Shown: positions 9,755-18,009 of the stretch, in pieces
Layout of the letters: each line of letters begins with the position of its first letter
How positions within the stretch are numbered: position 1 is the first letter of the stretch
Source of the DNA: Acidobacteriota bacterium
GTDB taxonomy: Bacteria; Acidobacteriota; Terriglobia; Terriglobales; Acidobacteriaceae
Direction: 5' to 3'
Assembly: GCA_021818585.1 (NCBI GenBank)
Contig: JAKATU010000065.1
Span: 86,590 to 150,589, forward strand
Length of the DNA stretch: 64,000 nt
Notes under the pieces: generated by a model
What the model saw: only the letters and a program-made list of their open reading frames with translations
Databases searched by the model: none
What the model was told of the DNA's origin: nothing
Program-made: the position numbers and the translations under genes

Positions 9755-10624
9755 ATGAAAAACTCTCACATTCTCACCCGCGCACTTACCCCGCTCGCAG
9801 CCTTCCTCTGCGCCATGTCGCTGCTCGCACAACCCCCAAAATCCCACCACCAAACCCTGGTATGGAGCGCCGAATTCAACCACCACGCCCACGCCAAAGC
9901 CGCGCCCAGCCCCAAAGACTGGAACTACATCACCGGCCCCCAGCGCAACAACAACGAGCTTGAAACCTACTGCGCCTACGGATCCAACAAGCCGCCCTGC
10001 AGCGCCAGACACCCCAACTCCTTCATTGACCGTCACGGCTACCTGCACATCATCGCCCGCCAGCCGTCCCCCGGCGTCTATACCTCCGCCCGCCTCAACA
10101 CCAAAGGCCTCCACAGCTTCCAGTACGGCCGCATTGAGGCCCGCATCAAAATCCCGCGCGGACAGGGCATGTGGCCCGCCTTCTGGATGCTCGGCAACAA
10201 CATCTCCCAGGTCGGCTGGCCCAGGTGCGGCGAGTTCGACATCATGGAAAACATCGGCAAAACGCCCGCCACCGTCTACGGCTCCATCCACGGCCCAGGC
10301 TTTATCGGCGGCATCATCACTCACCGCTACTCGCTCCCCAGCCATGCCGACTTCTACAAAAAATTCCACGTTTACGGCATGATCTGGTCCCCCGGCAAAG
10401 TCCAGTTCTATGTGGACAAGCCCTCCAACATCTACGCCACACTCACCCCGTCTGACCTCCCCAAACGAGCCACCTGGCCCTTCGACGACGGCAAATTCTT
10501 CTTCGTCCTCAACCTCGCCGTCGGCGGAGCGTGGCCTGGCAATCCCGACGCCACCACCCATTTCCCCGCGCAAATGCTCGTCGACTGGGTCCGCGTCTAC
10601 CAGGACCGCCCCGCACAGCCATAA
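9755..10624 (+). CDS. Secreted glycoside hydrolase family 16 (beta-glucanase type)
   Basis: A 289-residue secreted enzyme with a signal peptide ending near residue 25 (LLAQ). The remainder is a single GH16 beta-jelly-roll. The catalytic ExDxxE motif is intact: E160 as nucleophile, D162, and E165 as acid/base, in GEFDIMENIG. Other family landmarks are NNELETYC, GRIEARIKIPRGQGMWPAFWML and a C-terminal WPFDDGKFFFVLNLAVGG. Family members cut beta-1,3 or mixed beta-1,3/1,4 glucans, laminarin and related polymers; exact specificity is not visible. There is no carbohydrate-binding module. It ends 32 bases before lpxB in the same orientation and could share a transcript, though the functions are unrelated. 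Confidence 0.92.
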   Translation: MKNSHILTRALTPLAAFLCAMSLLAQPPKSHHQTLVWSAEFNHHAHAKAAPSPKDWNYITGPQRNNNELETYCAYGSNKPPCSARHPNSFIDRHGYLHIIARQPSPGVYTSARLNTKGLHSFQYGRIEARIKIPRGQGMWPAFWMLGNNISQVGWPRCGEFDIMENIGKTPATVYGSIHGPGFIGGIITHRYSLPSHADFYKKFHVYGMIWSPGKVQFYVDKPSNIYATLTPSDLPKRATWPFDDGKFFFVLNLAVGGAWPGNPDATTHFPAQMLVDWVRVYQDRPAQP

Positions 10625-10656
10625 CTCCTTTGGCCCACCTACAATAGGGGCAGTCC

Positions 10657-11838
10657 ATGACCGCTGCCCCCAAAATCTTCCTCTCCGCCGGAGAAGCCTC
10701 AGGCGAGCACTACGGCGCAGCCCTCATCGCCGCGCTCCGCGATCTCAACCCCGCCATCCAGTTCTTCGGCCTCGGCGGCCAGCGCATGGAGCAGCTCGGA
10801 ATGCGCCGTATCGTCCGCGCAGAAGATGTAGCCGTCATGGGCATCACCGAGGTCATCCGCCACATGCCGCGCGTATACCGCGAATACCTCCGCCTCAAAG
10901 CCTCCATCCGCGCGGAAAAGCCTGACCTCGCCATCCTCATCGACTTCCCTGACGTCAATCTCTCCCTCGCCCGCACCCTCCACCAGCAAGGTACGCCCGT
11001 CCTCTACTTCGTCTCACCGCAACTCTGGGCGTGGAAGAAATACCGCATCCGCAAAGTCAAGCAGTACGTCGACCGCATGCTCGTCATCTTCCCCTTTGAG
11101 GTTGACTTCTACCGCTCCCGCGGCGTCCAGGCCGACTTCGTAGGCCATCCCCTCGCCGAGCTACCCCTGCCCACCATCTCCCGCCAGGACTTCGCCGCCC
11201 GCCACAGCCTCGAACCCGAAAAGTTCTGGATCGGCCTGCTTCCCGGCAGCCGAGGCAAGGAAATTCGCCTCAACCTGCCGGAAATGGTCGCCGCAGCAGC
11301 TAAGCTCGGCCCCGCGCACGAATACATCTTCCCCCTGGCCACCTCGCTTACCGAAAATCAGCGCGGCCACATCCGCAAAAACCTCGCCGCGCTCATCGCC
11401 GCACAGCCACATCCGCCCCGCATCACCGTTACCGACGACGCACGCGCCACCCTCCACCACGCACGCGCCAGCATCGTCGCCAGCGGCACCGCCACCGTCG
11501 AAGCCGCCCTCATCGGCAATCCGTTTGTAGTGGTATACCGCGTATCTCCTGTAAGTTATGCCATCGCCAAACGCGTAGTGGACGTACCCCACGTCGCCAT
11601 GGCCAACTTGATAGCAGGAGCGCGCATGGTCCCGGAACTCATCCAGCATGACTTTACGGCGGACGCCGTCGTCTCACAGGTGGAACCCCTGCTCCACAAC
11701 GAGCAGCTACGCCAGACCATGCAATCCCAAATGGCCCAGGTCCGCCACGCCCTCACTCCGCTGCCCGGCGGAGCCATCCAGAGTGTCGCCCAAACCGTCG
11801 TCAACCTGCTTCAGAAGAAATCGAGTGCCGTCTCATGA
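10657..11838 (+). CDS. lpxB: Lipid-A-disaccharide synthase
   Basis: A 393-residue LpxB (GT19), the cytosolic membrane-associated enzyme joining UDP-2,3-diacylglucosamine and lipid X to form the lipid A disaccharide. Landmarks: IFLSAGEASGEHYG at the N-terminus, FFGLGGQRME, VMGITEVI, the DFPDVNLSLA block, YFVSPQLWAWKKYRI, LLPGSRGKEI and the ASGTATVEAAL acceptor-site loop. Length is typical. It overlaps the next gene by four bases (ATGA), implying translational coupling to the M1-like protein. The other Raetz pathway genes are not in this window. Confidence 0.97.
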   Translation: MTAAPKIFLSAGEASGEHYGAALIAALRDLNPAIQFFGLGGQRMEQLGMRRIVRAEDVAVMGITEVIRHMPRVYREYLRLKASIRAEKPDLAILIDFPDVNLSLARTLHQQGTPVLYFVSPQLWAWKKYRIRKVKQYVDRMLVIFPFEVDFYRSRGVQADFVGHPLAELPLPTISRQDFAARHSLEPEKFWIGLLPGSRGKEIRLNLPEMVAAAAKLGPAHEYIFPLATSLTENQRGHIRKNLAALIAAQPHPPRITVTDDARATLHHARASIVASGTATVEAALIGNPFVVVYRVSPVSYAIAKRVVDVPHVAMANLIAGARMVPELIQHDFTADAVVSQVEPLLHNEQLRQTMQSQMAQVRHALTPLPGGAIQSVAQTVVNLLQKKSSAVS

Positions 11839-13805
11839 AAAATCTCTTCCCAAGCCGCGCCCGCATTCTCGCCCTGCTCACACTCTCGTTCTTCTGCGCT
11901 TGCCACGCGCGCGCCCAGCAGTCCGACCCCATCGACATCTCCGCCTACAACATCCAGGCCGCTGTCACGCCGCAAACCCACACGCTCTCCGCCACCGCGC
12001 AGGTAACCTTCACCGCCAATCGGGACCTCCAGACCGTCAGCTTCATCCTCCACGACCGCCTCTCCATCAGCAAAATCACGGACAGTCAGGGCAACACCCT
12101 CAACGGCATTCGCGGAGCCTACGACACCCTCCTCATCACCCCCGCCACGCCGCTCGCCAAAGGCCAAACCTACACCTGGACATTCACCTACTCCGGCAAT
12201 CTCAACGGCGGCAATGGCGGACCCGTCCCCGGCCTCACCCTCGCCGAAATCAACCCCTCCATCAGCTATCTGCTCTACGGCGGCGCATGGTTCCCCATGG
12301 ACGGCTACCTCACCGACCGCTTCACCGCCGACATGCAAATCTCCGTCCCCGCCGGATACACCGTTATCGGCAGCGGGCCCACCGGCAAGCCCACCAAGGT
12401 AAACGGCCTCGATCAGTACACCTTCAAGTGGGACAAGTCCGGCTTCCCCGGCAGCATCTTCATCGGCAAATGGATCGACGTTCCCGCGCCGGACGCGCCC
12501 AACATCCGCCTCTACGTTACCGCCGCCCACAAAAAGGCCGCGCAAACCACCTACGGCACCGCTGCCCTCGACGAGTTCGCCTACTTCAGCAGCACCTTCG
12601 GCACGCCCCAATCCAACGAGCTCTACGTCGTCGAACTGCCCAACAACACCGTCCCCGCCTACTGGGCCCCGCAAATCGCCGCCGTCGCCGGCTCCCAGAT
12701 CGGCGGCAGCACCAGCTTCCGCCTGCTTGCCAACACCATCGCCCACCAGTGGTGGAGCAGCGCCGTAAGCCCCGCCACCCTCAATGATGCCTGGATCACC
12801 AACGGCATGTGCACCTACTCTGAGCTCCTCTATCTTGAGTATCAGGACGGCGAAGGCGCCATGCTCAACGCCCTCAAGGACATCGCCGCAGGTGCGCTCG
12901 CATACGACACCACCCCGCTCACCAGCGCAGGCCGTCTCAACGCCTTCTCGCCCCAGTTCCAGTCCATGACCTTCTACAAGGGCGCAGAAGTCCTACACAT
13001 GCTCAACTGGATGCTCGGCGACAACACCTTCAACAAGATTCTCAGCACCATCAACACGCAATACTCCGGCAAGGGCATCACTACCGCCGACTTCAAAAAA
13101 ATAGCCGAGTCCACCTCCCACAGAAACCTCACACCCTTCTTCGCCGAATGGCTCGACGCCACTGGCGCACCCAGCTTCACCACCAGGTGGACCATTTTCC
13201 GCCTCGGCAACGGCAAAGGCTTCCGCACCGTCGGCGAAATCAGACAACAGCTGGACCTCTTCAACATGCCCGTAAAACTCCGCATTGAGACGGAAGGCAA
13301 AACCGAAAGCACCATCATCCATGTCGTCGGAACCAGCACGCCCTTCAACATCGTCACCTTCGGCATGCCCCGCAAAATCACCGTCGACCCCGATGGCAAT
13401 ATCCTCCAGGACGACCCCACCATGCAAGTCCGCGTCGACATCCTCCGCGGTCAGCAGCTCGCCGCACAAGGCGACGCAGCCGGGGCGCTCGCCCAATATC
13501 AGGCCGCCCTCAAGGTCAACCCTCTCAGCTCCCTCGCCAACTTCCGCATTGGCGAACTCCTCTTCCAGCAGCACGAATACCAGGCCGCCGTAAACGCCTA
13601 CCGCGCGTCCCTTCACGGCGACGGCGTACCCCCGTGGACCGCCGTCTGGAGCCACATCGAAATCGGCAAAATCTTCGACATCACCGGCCAGCGCGACCGC
13701 GCCATCCGCGAGTACCGCGAGGCACTCCTCACCCACGACAACACCTCCGGCGCGCTCAACGAGGCCCGCCGCGACATCCAAACTCCCTACAAGCTGCCGA
13801 AATAA
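11835..13805 (+). CDS. M1 peptidase-like protein lacking the metal site, with TPR C-terminus
   Basis: A 656-residue exported protein: signal peptide to about residue 30, an M1-type beta-sandwich N-domain (VTPQTHTLSATAQVTF), a gluzincin-like domain and a C-terminal TPR region from about residue 535 to 640. The fold signature AHQWWSSAV is present, but the zinc motif HExxH reads N-T-I-A-H at residues 300-304, so the first His and the catalytic Glu are missing. The third ligand, 19 residues after His304, is N323 instead of Glu. The usual GxMEN substrate loop is also absent. It is therefore probably not a peptidase; a binding, scaffold or chaperone-like role is inference. Its start codon overlaps the lpxB stop, suggesting an envelope-linked role. 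Confidence 0.85.
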   Translation: MKNLFPSRARILALLTLSFFCACHARAQQSDPIDISAYNIQAAVTPQTHTLSATAQVTFTANRDLQTVSFILHDRLSISKITDSQGNTLNGIRGAYDTLLITPATPLAKGQTYTWTFTYSGNLNGGNGGPVPGLTLAEINPSISYLLYGGAWFPMDGYLTDRFTADMQISVPAGYTVIGSGPTGKPTKVNGLDQYTFKWDKSGFPGSIFIGKWIDVPAPDAPNIRLYVTAAHKKAAQTTYGTAALDEFAYFSSTFGTPQSNELYVVELPNNTVPAYWAPQIAAVAGSQIGGSTSFRLLANTIAHQWWSSAVSPATLNDAWITNGMCTYSELLYLEYQDGEGAMLNALKDIAAGALAYDTTPLTSAGRLNAFSPQFQSMTFYKGAEVLHMLNWMLGDNTFNKILSTINTQYSGKGITTADFKKIAESTSHRNLTPFFAEWLDATGAPSFTTRWTIFRLGNGKGFRTVGEIRQQLDLFNMPVKLRIETEGKTESTIIHVVGTSTPFNIVTFGMPRKITVDPDGNILQDDPTMQVRVDILRGQQLAAQGDAAGALAQYQAALKVNPLSSLANFRIGELLFQQHEYQAAVNAYRASLHGDGVPPWTAVWSHIEIGKIFDITGQRDRAIREYREALLTHDNTSGALNEARRDIQTPYKLPK

Positions 13806-13892
13806 GTAAAATAGTTGTTGTAACACGTATTTTTTGGGGATCAGGTTCCGTCACACCTGCGTCTCAGCCGCAACCTCACAGGAGATCCATAC

Positions 13893-14477
13893 ATGAAGTT
13901 TCACCTCGCAGCCCTCGCCGTTCTCATCGGGACCGCATCCATCGCATGCGCGCAAACCACCACCCTCAACCTCGATCCCAATCACTCCGAGGCCGACTTC
14001 AGCATCAAGCACATGGAAATCTCCCGCGTGCACGGCCAGTTCAGCCAAATCACCGGCACCATCGTCCTCGACACCAAGGACATGGCCAAATCCTCCGTCG
14101 ATGCCGTCATCCCCATCAACACCGTCAACACCGGCGTTGCCATGCGCGACAACGACCTACGCGGCAAGGACTTCTTCAACGTCGCCCAGTTCCCCACCAT
14201 GACTTTCAAGAGCACCAGCGTCACGCCGGACAGCGGCGGCTACAAGGTCATCGGCAACCTCACCATGCACGGCGTTACCCGTCCCGTAACCCTGCAAATG
14301 GACGCGCCCAGCAAACCCATCACCCTCCAGGGCCACATTCACCGCGGCTTCCAGGCCACCACCACCCTCAACCGCAAAAACTTTGGCCTCAACTGGAACG
14401 GTCTGCTCCCCGACGGCGACGCCATGATCGGCAACAACGTCAGAATTACCCTCGACGTCGAAGGCATCCAGAAATAA
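13893..14477 (+). CDS. YceI-family periplasmic protein
   Basis: A 194-residue exported protein. Signal peptide ends near residue 21 (ACAQ); the rest is a YceI lipocalin-like barrel: LNLDPNHSEADFSIKHM, GQFSQITGTIVLD, AVIPINTVNTGVAMRDNDLRG (slightly variant), DFFNVAQFPTMTFKST and FGLNWNG. YceI proteins bind polyisoprenoids or other amphiphiles in the periplasm and are often induced by base or stress; physiological roles are poorly known. ATG 13893 follows an AGGAG site. It sits 87 bases after the M1-like gene and is followed by a strong terminator. Confidence 0.92.
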   Translation: MKFHLAALAVLIGTASIACAQTTTLNLDPNHSEADFSIKHMEISRVHGQFSQITGTIVLDTKDMAKSSVDAVIPINTVNTGVAMRDNDLRGKDFFNVAQFPTMTFKSTSVTPDSGGYKVIGNLTMHGVTRPVTLQMDAPSKPITLQGHIHRGFQATTTLNRKNFGLNWNGLLPDGDAMIGNNVRITLDVEGIQK

Positions 14478-14497
14478 CTTCACCCTTCACGCAAGCA

Positions 14498-14523
14498 AAA
14501 GCCCCGCAAACGCGGGGCTTTTC
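14498..14523. terminator. Bidirectional hairpin terminator
   Basis: Perfect 11-base stem (AAAAGCCCCGC, four-base loop, complement) with T/A tails. It separates the convergent yceI-like gene and the minus-strand permease gene ending at 14545. Confidence 0.85.
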
Positions 14524-14544
14524 TCGTTCCATCCACAAGCCGTG

Positions 14545-15783
14545 TCACTCGTAACGCAGCGCCTCAATCGGGTCCAGATTCGCCGCTTTCAGCGCCGGCA
14601 GCATCCCGCTCACCGTCCCCACCACAATCAGCGTCACCGTCGCCGCCAGCACAATCATCGGAGAAATCAGCAGCCGGATATCCGCCCCATGCGCATGCGC
14701 CGCAATCGCGCTGTAGAACGTAATCCGCCCCACAGCCACTGAAACCAGATACGACAACCCAATCCCCAGCACCCCGCCCAGACCCGTAATCACCAGCGCC
14801 TCGGCCAGAAACTGCAGCAGAATATGCCGCCGCCGCGCACCCAGTGCCTTCTCCACGCCAATCTCACGCGTCCGCTGCTGCACAGCCACCAGCATGATGT
14901 TCATCAGCCCGATGCCTGCAATCCCCAGCGTCAACGCGCCAATAAACAGCAGCAGCACCTGCAGCGCCGCCGTAATAATTTGGAACTGATACAGTTGCTT
15001 TTGAATATTCGCCACGTAAATCGCATTGTGATCCGTCGGCATAAAGTTATGCGCCGCCGCCAGCGAGTTCCGCATCGCCTGTTCCACCGGCCCGTTCGGC
15101 CCGCGATAGCGGAACCATATCCCCGTCAGGTTCTTCGGGTCCATCAACCCCTTCATCGCGTTGAACGGTATGTACACCTGCCGGTTCACATCATTGCCCG
15201 CTTCTGACATCTTCGGCCGCAGCACGCCAATCACCTTGAACGGCACGCCCGCAATCCGTATGCGCTCTCCAATCGGATACTTCCCGTCCATCAGCAGCTT
15301 CTTCGAGTCGCTCGCCAGCACCGCCACGTGCGCATGCTGCTCATTGTCCTTCTCGTTGAAAAACCGCCCCTCCGCAATCGGCAAATGCATGATGTCCGTA
15401 ATGTCCGGCTCATCCCCGTTCACATTCCACGTATAGCTGTGCAGTTCGTTGGAGACCATAAGCCCCTTGGCCAGCTCCGGCGAAATCCGCTCCACGCCCG
15501 GCACCGTATTCCGAATCAACTCCACGTCGCTCATCGTAAAGCGCACCGGAACTCCGGCCTTCATCCCGCCTGCCTGCTCGGAAGTCTTCCCCGGAAATAC
15601 GCCGATCATCTGCGTACCCCACTGCGCAAAAATCGCATGGATCGCATTCGAGAATCCCGCCCCATACGCCAGCAGCAGCACCACCGTCGCAATACCCCAC
15701 GCCATCCCGCAAACCGTAATCATCGTGCGTCGGCGGTTATAAAGCATCGCCTCCCACGCCTGTGCCCAGATGTCCTTCAGCAT
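14545..15783 (-). CDS. MacB/FtsX-type ABC transporter permease (second of pair)
   Basis: A 412-residue inner-membrane protein with MacB architecture: one N-terminal TM helix (TMITVCGMAWGIATVVLLLA), a large periplasmic domain of about 220 residues, then three C-terminal TM helices of the FtsX domain (LLLFIGALTLGIAGIGLMN; RTREIGVEKALGARRRHIL between helices) and the common ending DPIEALRYE. Such permeases work in mechanotransmission complexes exporting lipopeptides, toxins or lipoproteins. The open frame runs 28 codons further upstream, but ATG 15783 has a GGGAG site. It lies 16 bases after the related permease gene and probably forms a heterodimer with it. No ATP-binding subunit is encoded next to either gene. 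Confidence 0.9.
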   Translation of the reverse strand: MLKDIWAQAWEAMLYNRRRTMITVCGMAWGIATVVLLLAYGAGFSNAIHAIFAQWGTQMIGVFPGKTSEQAGGMKAGVPVRFTMSDVELIRNTVPGVERISPELAKGLMVSNELHSYTWNVNGDEPDITDIMHLPIAEGRFFNEKDNEQHAHVAVLASDSKKLLMDGKYPIGERIRIAGVPFKVIGVLRPKMSEAGNDVNRQVYIPFNAMKGLMDPKNLTGIWFRYRGPNGPVEQAMRNSLAAAHNFMPTDHNAIYVANIQKQLYQFQIITAALQVLLLFIGALTLGIAGIGLMNIMLVAVQQRTREIGVEKALGARRRHILLQFLAEALVITGLGGVLGIGLSYLVSVAVGRITFYSAIAAHAHGADIRLLISPMIVLAATVTLIVVGTVSGMLPALKAANLDPIEALRYE

Positions 15784-15799
15784 CTTCCCGCTCCCATTC

Positions 15800-17065
15800 C
15801 TATTCGCGCCGCAATGCTTCCACCGGCTCCAGCGCCGCCGCTCGTGATGCCGGATACACCCCCGCAATCACGCCGCAAACCGTCAGCGAGCCAAACGCCA
15901 GCGCCGCCGTCCACGGCACAATATGCGGCGGAGCAAACCCGCGCATTCCCGCGCCCAATAGTTGTTGCAACACCCACATAAACGCCGCCGCGCCGCCAAT
16001 CCCAATCAATCCGCTCAGCGCCGTCAGCGTAATTCCCTCAAGAAAAAACTGCGTCAAAATACTCCGGCTCGTAGCGCCAATCGCCTTCCGCAATCCAATC
16101 TCGCGCGTGCGCTCCGACACCGCCACCAGCATGATGTTCACAATCCCCACCGCGCCCAACCCCAGCGTCACCAACCCCACGCTGCCCAGGAAAAAATCCA
16201 TCGCGTCGAAAATTTTGTCCACCATCTCCGCGCTCTGGATAGTGTCCCACTCGTTAAAGGCCTGCGGTGCATTCGGATCAAACCCATGCCGCCGCGCCAC
16301 AATCTGGTGTACCTCATTCACCGCCGCCAGGTGCGCCGCATGCGTCCACGGCTGGTACTGGATCGAGCTCACCGCATCCGTCGGCACCATCTCGCCGTCT
16401 GTGCCCTTGATCCCAAAATTCGCCATCATCACCGTCAGCGGAATGTACACCTGCTGGTTCTGCTGATTGTTATCGCCGTGCCCGACTTTCTTATTGACCC
16501 CAATCACTAGAAAGCGAATCCCGCTCACCGACACATACTCGCCCAGCGCAGGCCGGTGCGGAAACAGCATCTCCGCCGCCCGCGAACCCAGCACCATCAC
16601 GTCATTCCGGTGCTCCATGTCGTCCTCGTTGATAAAACGACCCTCCGCCAGCGGCAAATTCCGAACCACCGGCGCATTCGGCTGCACCCCATACACCGTG
16701 CCGGAAATTGTCTCGTACCGGCTCTGCTCCTTGAGCGTATCGTTGTCCAGCAGCGCCGTCACATGGGCCACATCCGGAGCCTGCGTCGCAATCGCCGCCT
16801 CATCACCCAGCGTCAAAAAATAAGGCTTCATCCCCACATGCTGGCTCGCCACCGCTGGAACAGTTCCGCCCCACATCATCACCACGTCCTGGCCCACATC
16901 CGCCAGCCGCTGCTGCTGGCCCTCGCGGAATCCCTCACCCACGCCAATCAGCAGCAGCATCGAACCCACGCCCCACGCAATCCCAAACATCGTCAAAAAC
17001 GACCGCAGCTTGTTCGACCAGATCGCCTGAAACACCTGCCCAAAAATGTCGCCTAAACTTCGCAT
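15800..17065 (-). CDS. MacB/FtsX-type ABC transporter permease (first of pair)
   Basis: A 421-residue permease with the same layout as its downstream neighbour: N-terminal TM helix (FLTMFGIAWGVGSMLLLIG), a MacB-type periplasmic domain (about residues 45-285), and three C-terminal TM helices around VTLGLGAVGIVNIMLVAV and the cytosolic loop ERTREIGLRKAIGA. It ends in EPVEALRRE, the usual tail of this family. It is first in a two-gene operon with a 16-base gap. The partner ATPase must be encoded elsewhere. Substrate unknown; macrolide or lipoprotein export are family possibilities only. Confidence 0.9.
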   Translation of the reverse strand: MRSLGDIFGQVFQAIWSNKLRSFLTMFGIAWGVGSMLLLIGVGEGFREGQQQRLADVGQDVVMMWGGTVPAVASQHVGMKPYFLTLGDEAAIATQAPDVAHVTALLDNDTLKEQSRYETISGTVYGVQPNAPVVRNLPLAEGRFINEDDMEHRNDVMVLGSRAAEMLFPHRPALGEYVSVSGIRFLVIGVNKKVGHGDNNQQNQQVYIPLTVMMANFGIKGTDGEMVPTDAVSSIQYQPWTHAAHLAAVNEVHQIVARRHGFDPNAPQAFNEWDTIQSAEMVDKIFDAMDFFLGSVGLVTLGLGAVGIVNIMLVAVSERTREIGLRKAIGATSRSILTQFFLEGITLTALSGLIGIGGAAAFMWVLQQLLGAGMRGFAPPHIVPWTAALAFGSLTVCGVIAGVYPASRAAALEPVEALRRE

Positions 17066-17124
17066 CTGTACTGCTCAATACGCCCACCGGCGTCAATTCG
17101 TTCCTCCCTTTTTGCCATGAGCAA

Positions 17125-17158
17125 AAAGAAAAACGGCAGCTCATACCGAACTGCCGTT
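17125..17158 (-). terminator. Rho-independent terminator (minus strand)
   Basis: On the minus strand an 8-base stem AACGGCAG/CTGCCGTT with an 11-base loop is followed by TTTTCTTTTT. It lies downstream of the 60-residue protein gene and upstream of the permease pair, so the two are separate transcripts. Confidence 0.75.
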
Positions 17159-17313
17159 CTCCGTTCATAAACAAAACTCTCCCACAGCCTCGAACAATCC
17201 CGCAAGAGACTGCCCCACGCCACCTGCCCGGGTACAGGAACTAAGTCCCCCAGCTCAGCCAAAAGTCACACCGAGCCAAAATCTGCATCCCCCTCCGCGT
17301 CAACAGTCTGGAG

Positions 17314-17496
17314 CTACTTCGTCTGCAGCGCCTGCAGAATGCTGTCCGCATTCGGACGCGACTCGCGAATATACTCGCTCACGCGCTGCCGCTCTTCGGC
17401 GGTCAGGGATGGTACAAGGGCCAGGACTCGCCGCAGGGTTACCGATACATCGTCCACGTAATTCATCATGCGAATGGCTTCGCCACTAAGGGGCAT
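17314..17496 (-). CDS. Small hypothetical protein (60 aa)
   Basis: A 60-residue soluble protein, MPLSGEAIRMMNYVDDV at the start, probably all helical, with a charged middle (LTAEERQRVSEYIRESRP). No family recognised. Support for it being a gene: AGGAG ribosome site eight bases before ATG, sensible amino-acid composition, and a Rho-independent terminator downstream on the same strand. It is monocistronic between the MacB-type permeases and a small frameshifted gene. Function unknown. Confidence 0.65.
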   Translation of the reverse strand: MPLSGEAIRMMNYVDDVSVTLRRVLALVPSLTAEERQRVSEYIRESRPNADSILQALQTK

Positions 17497-17647
17497 TGCT
17501 TCTTCTCCTCGAACCGGATACTCAACTTATTTTGTCCAACCGCTGCCAGGCACATGCCGTCACCTCGCAATCAGCTCTGGGTGCATCAAACCCCTTACAT
17601 TACCCTGCCGCGAGCTTTCCGGCAACCCCCTCAGACCGGATGAGCAA

Positions 17648-17867
17648 TCAGCTCCACGCCCCGCCGTTCGGTCCGCTCTCCGCCGTCACCACCGGCGCAT
17701 TCGCATGCTTCGGGTTATAGCAGGCCCGCGCAACCGTCAACAAAGTGAAGGTTCCCAGCGCTTCAACCGCGGCCCATCCAGCTGATTCACCCAAACGGCT
17801 CAACCGCATCCCTCGTGATCCGGTTCACCTGGTCCGCCCTCGTATTGATCCCATACGGCGAGTCCAT
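17648..17867 (-). pseudogene. Small gene with +1 frameshift
   Basis: On the minus strand, ATG 17867 has an excellent GGAGGA site at a spacing of five and reads MDSPYGINTRADQVNRIT before a TGA at 17787-17789. Just upstream of that stop, the +1 frame continues as protein-like sequence (ESAGWAAVEALGTFTLLTV, then ACYNPKHANAPVVTAESG) to a TGA at 17648-17650. Joined, the product would be about 72 residues with a hydrophobic middle. The change lies in or next to TTTGGG; one extra base would explain it, as would a programmed +1 slip at GGG-TGA. Family unknown. Either a broken small gene, a sequencing error, or recoding. Confidence 0.45.
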
Positions 17868-17959
17868 CGTTCTCCTCCAAATAGTCTTGCATCCCGGCCT
17901 GCGCCCCTCGCGGTAATACCAACACCCGACCGCCCTATTTCTACCCACCAGTACGCAAA

Positions 17960-17990
17960 AATGCCGCAAAACCGGCGTTTTTGCGGCATT
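17960..17990 (-). terminator. Hairpin terminator after galE
   Basis: A 12-base stem AATGCCGCAAAA with its complement around a 7-base loop, followed on the minus strand by a T-run. It is 20 bases past the galE stop codon. Confidence 0.8.
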
Positions 17991-18009
17991 AATAATTTTC
18001 AGAAAAAAA

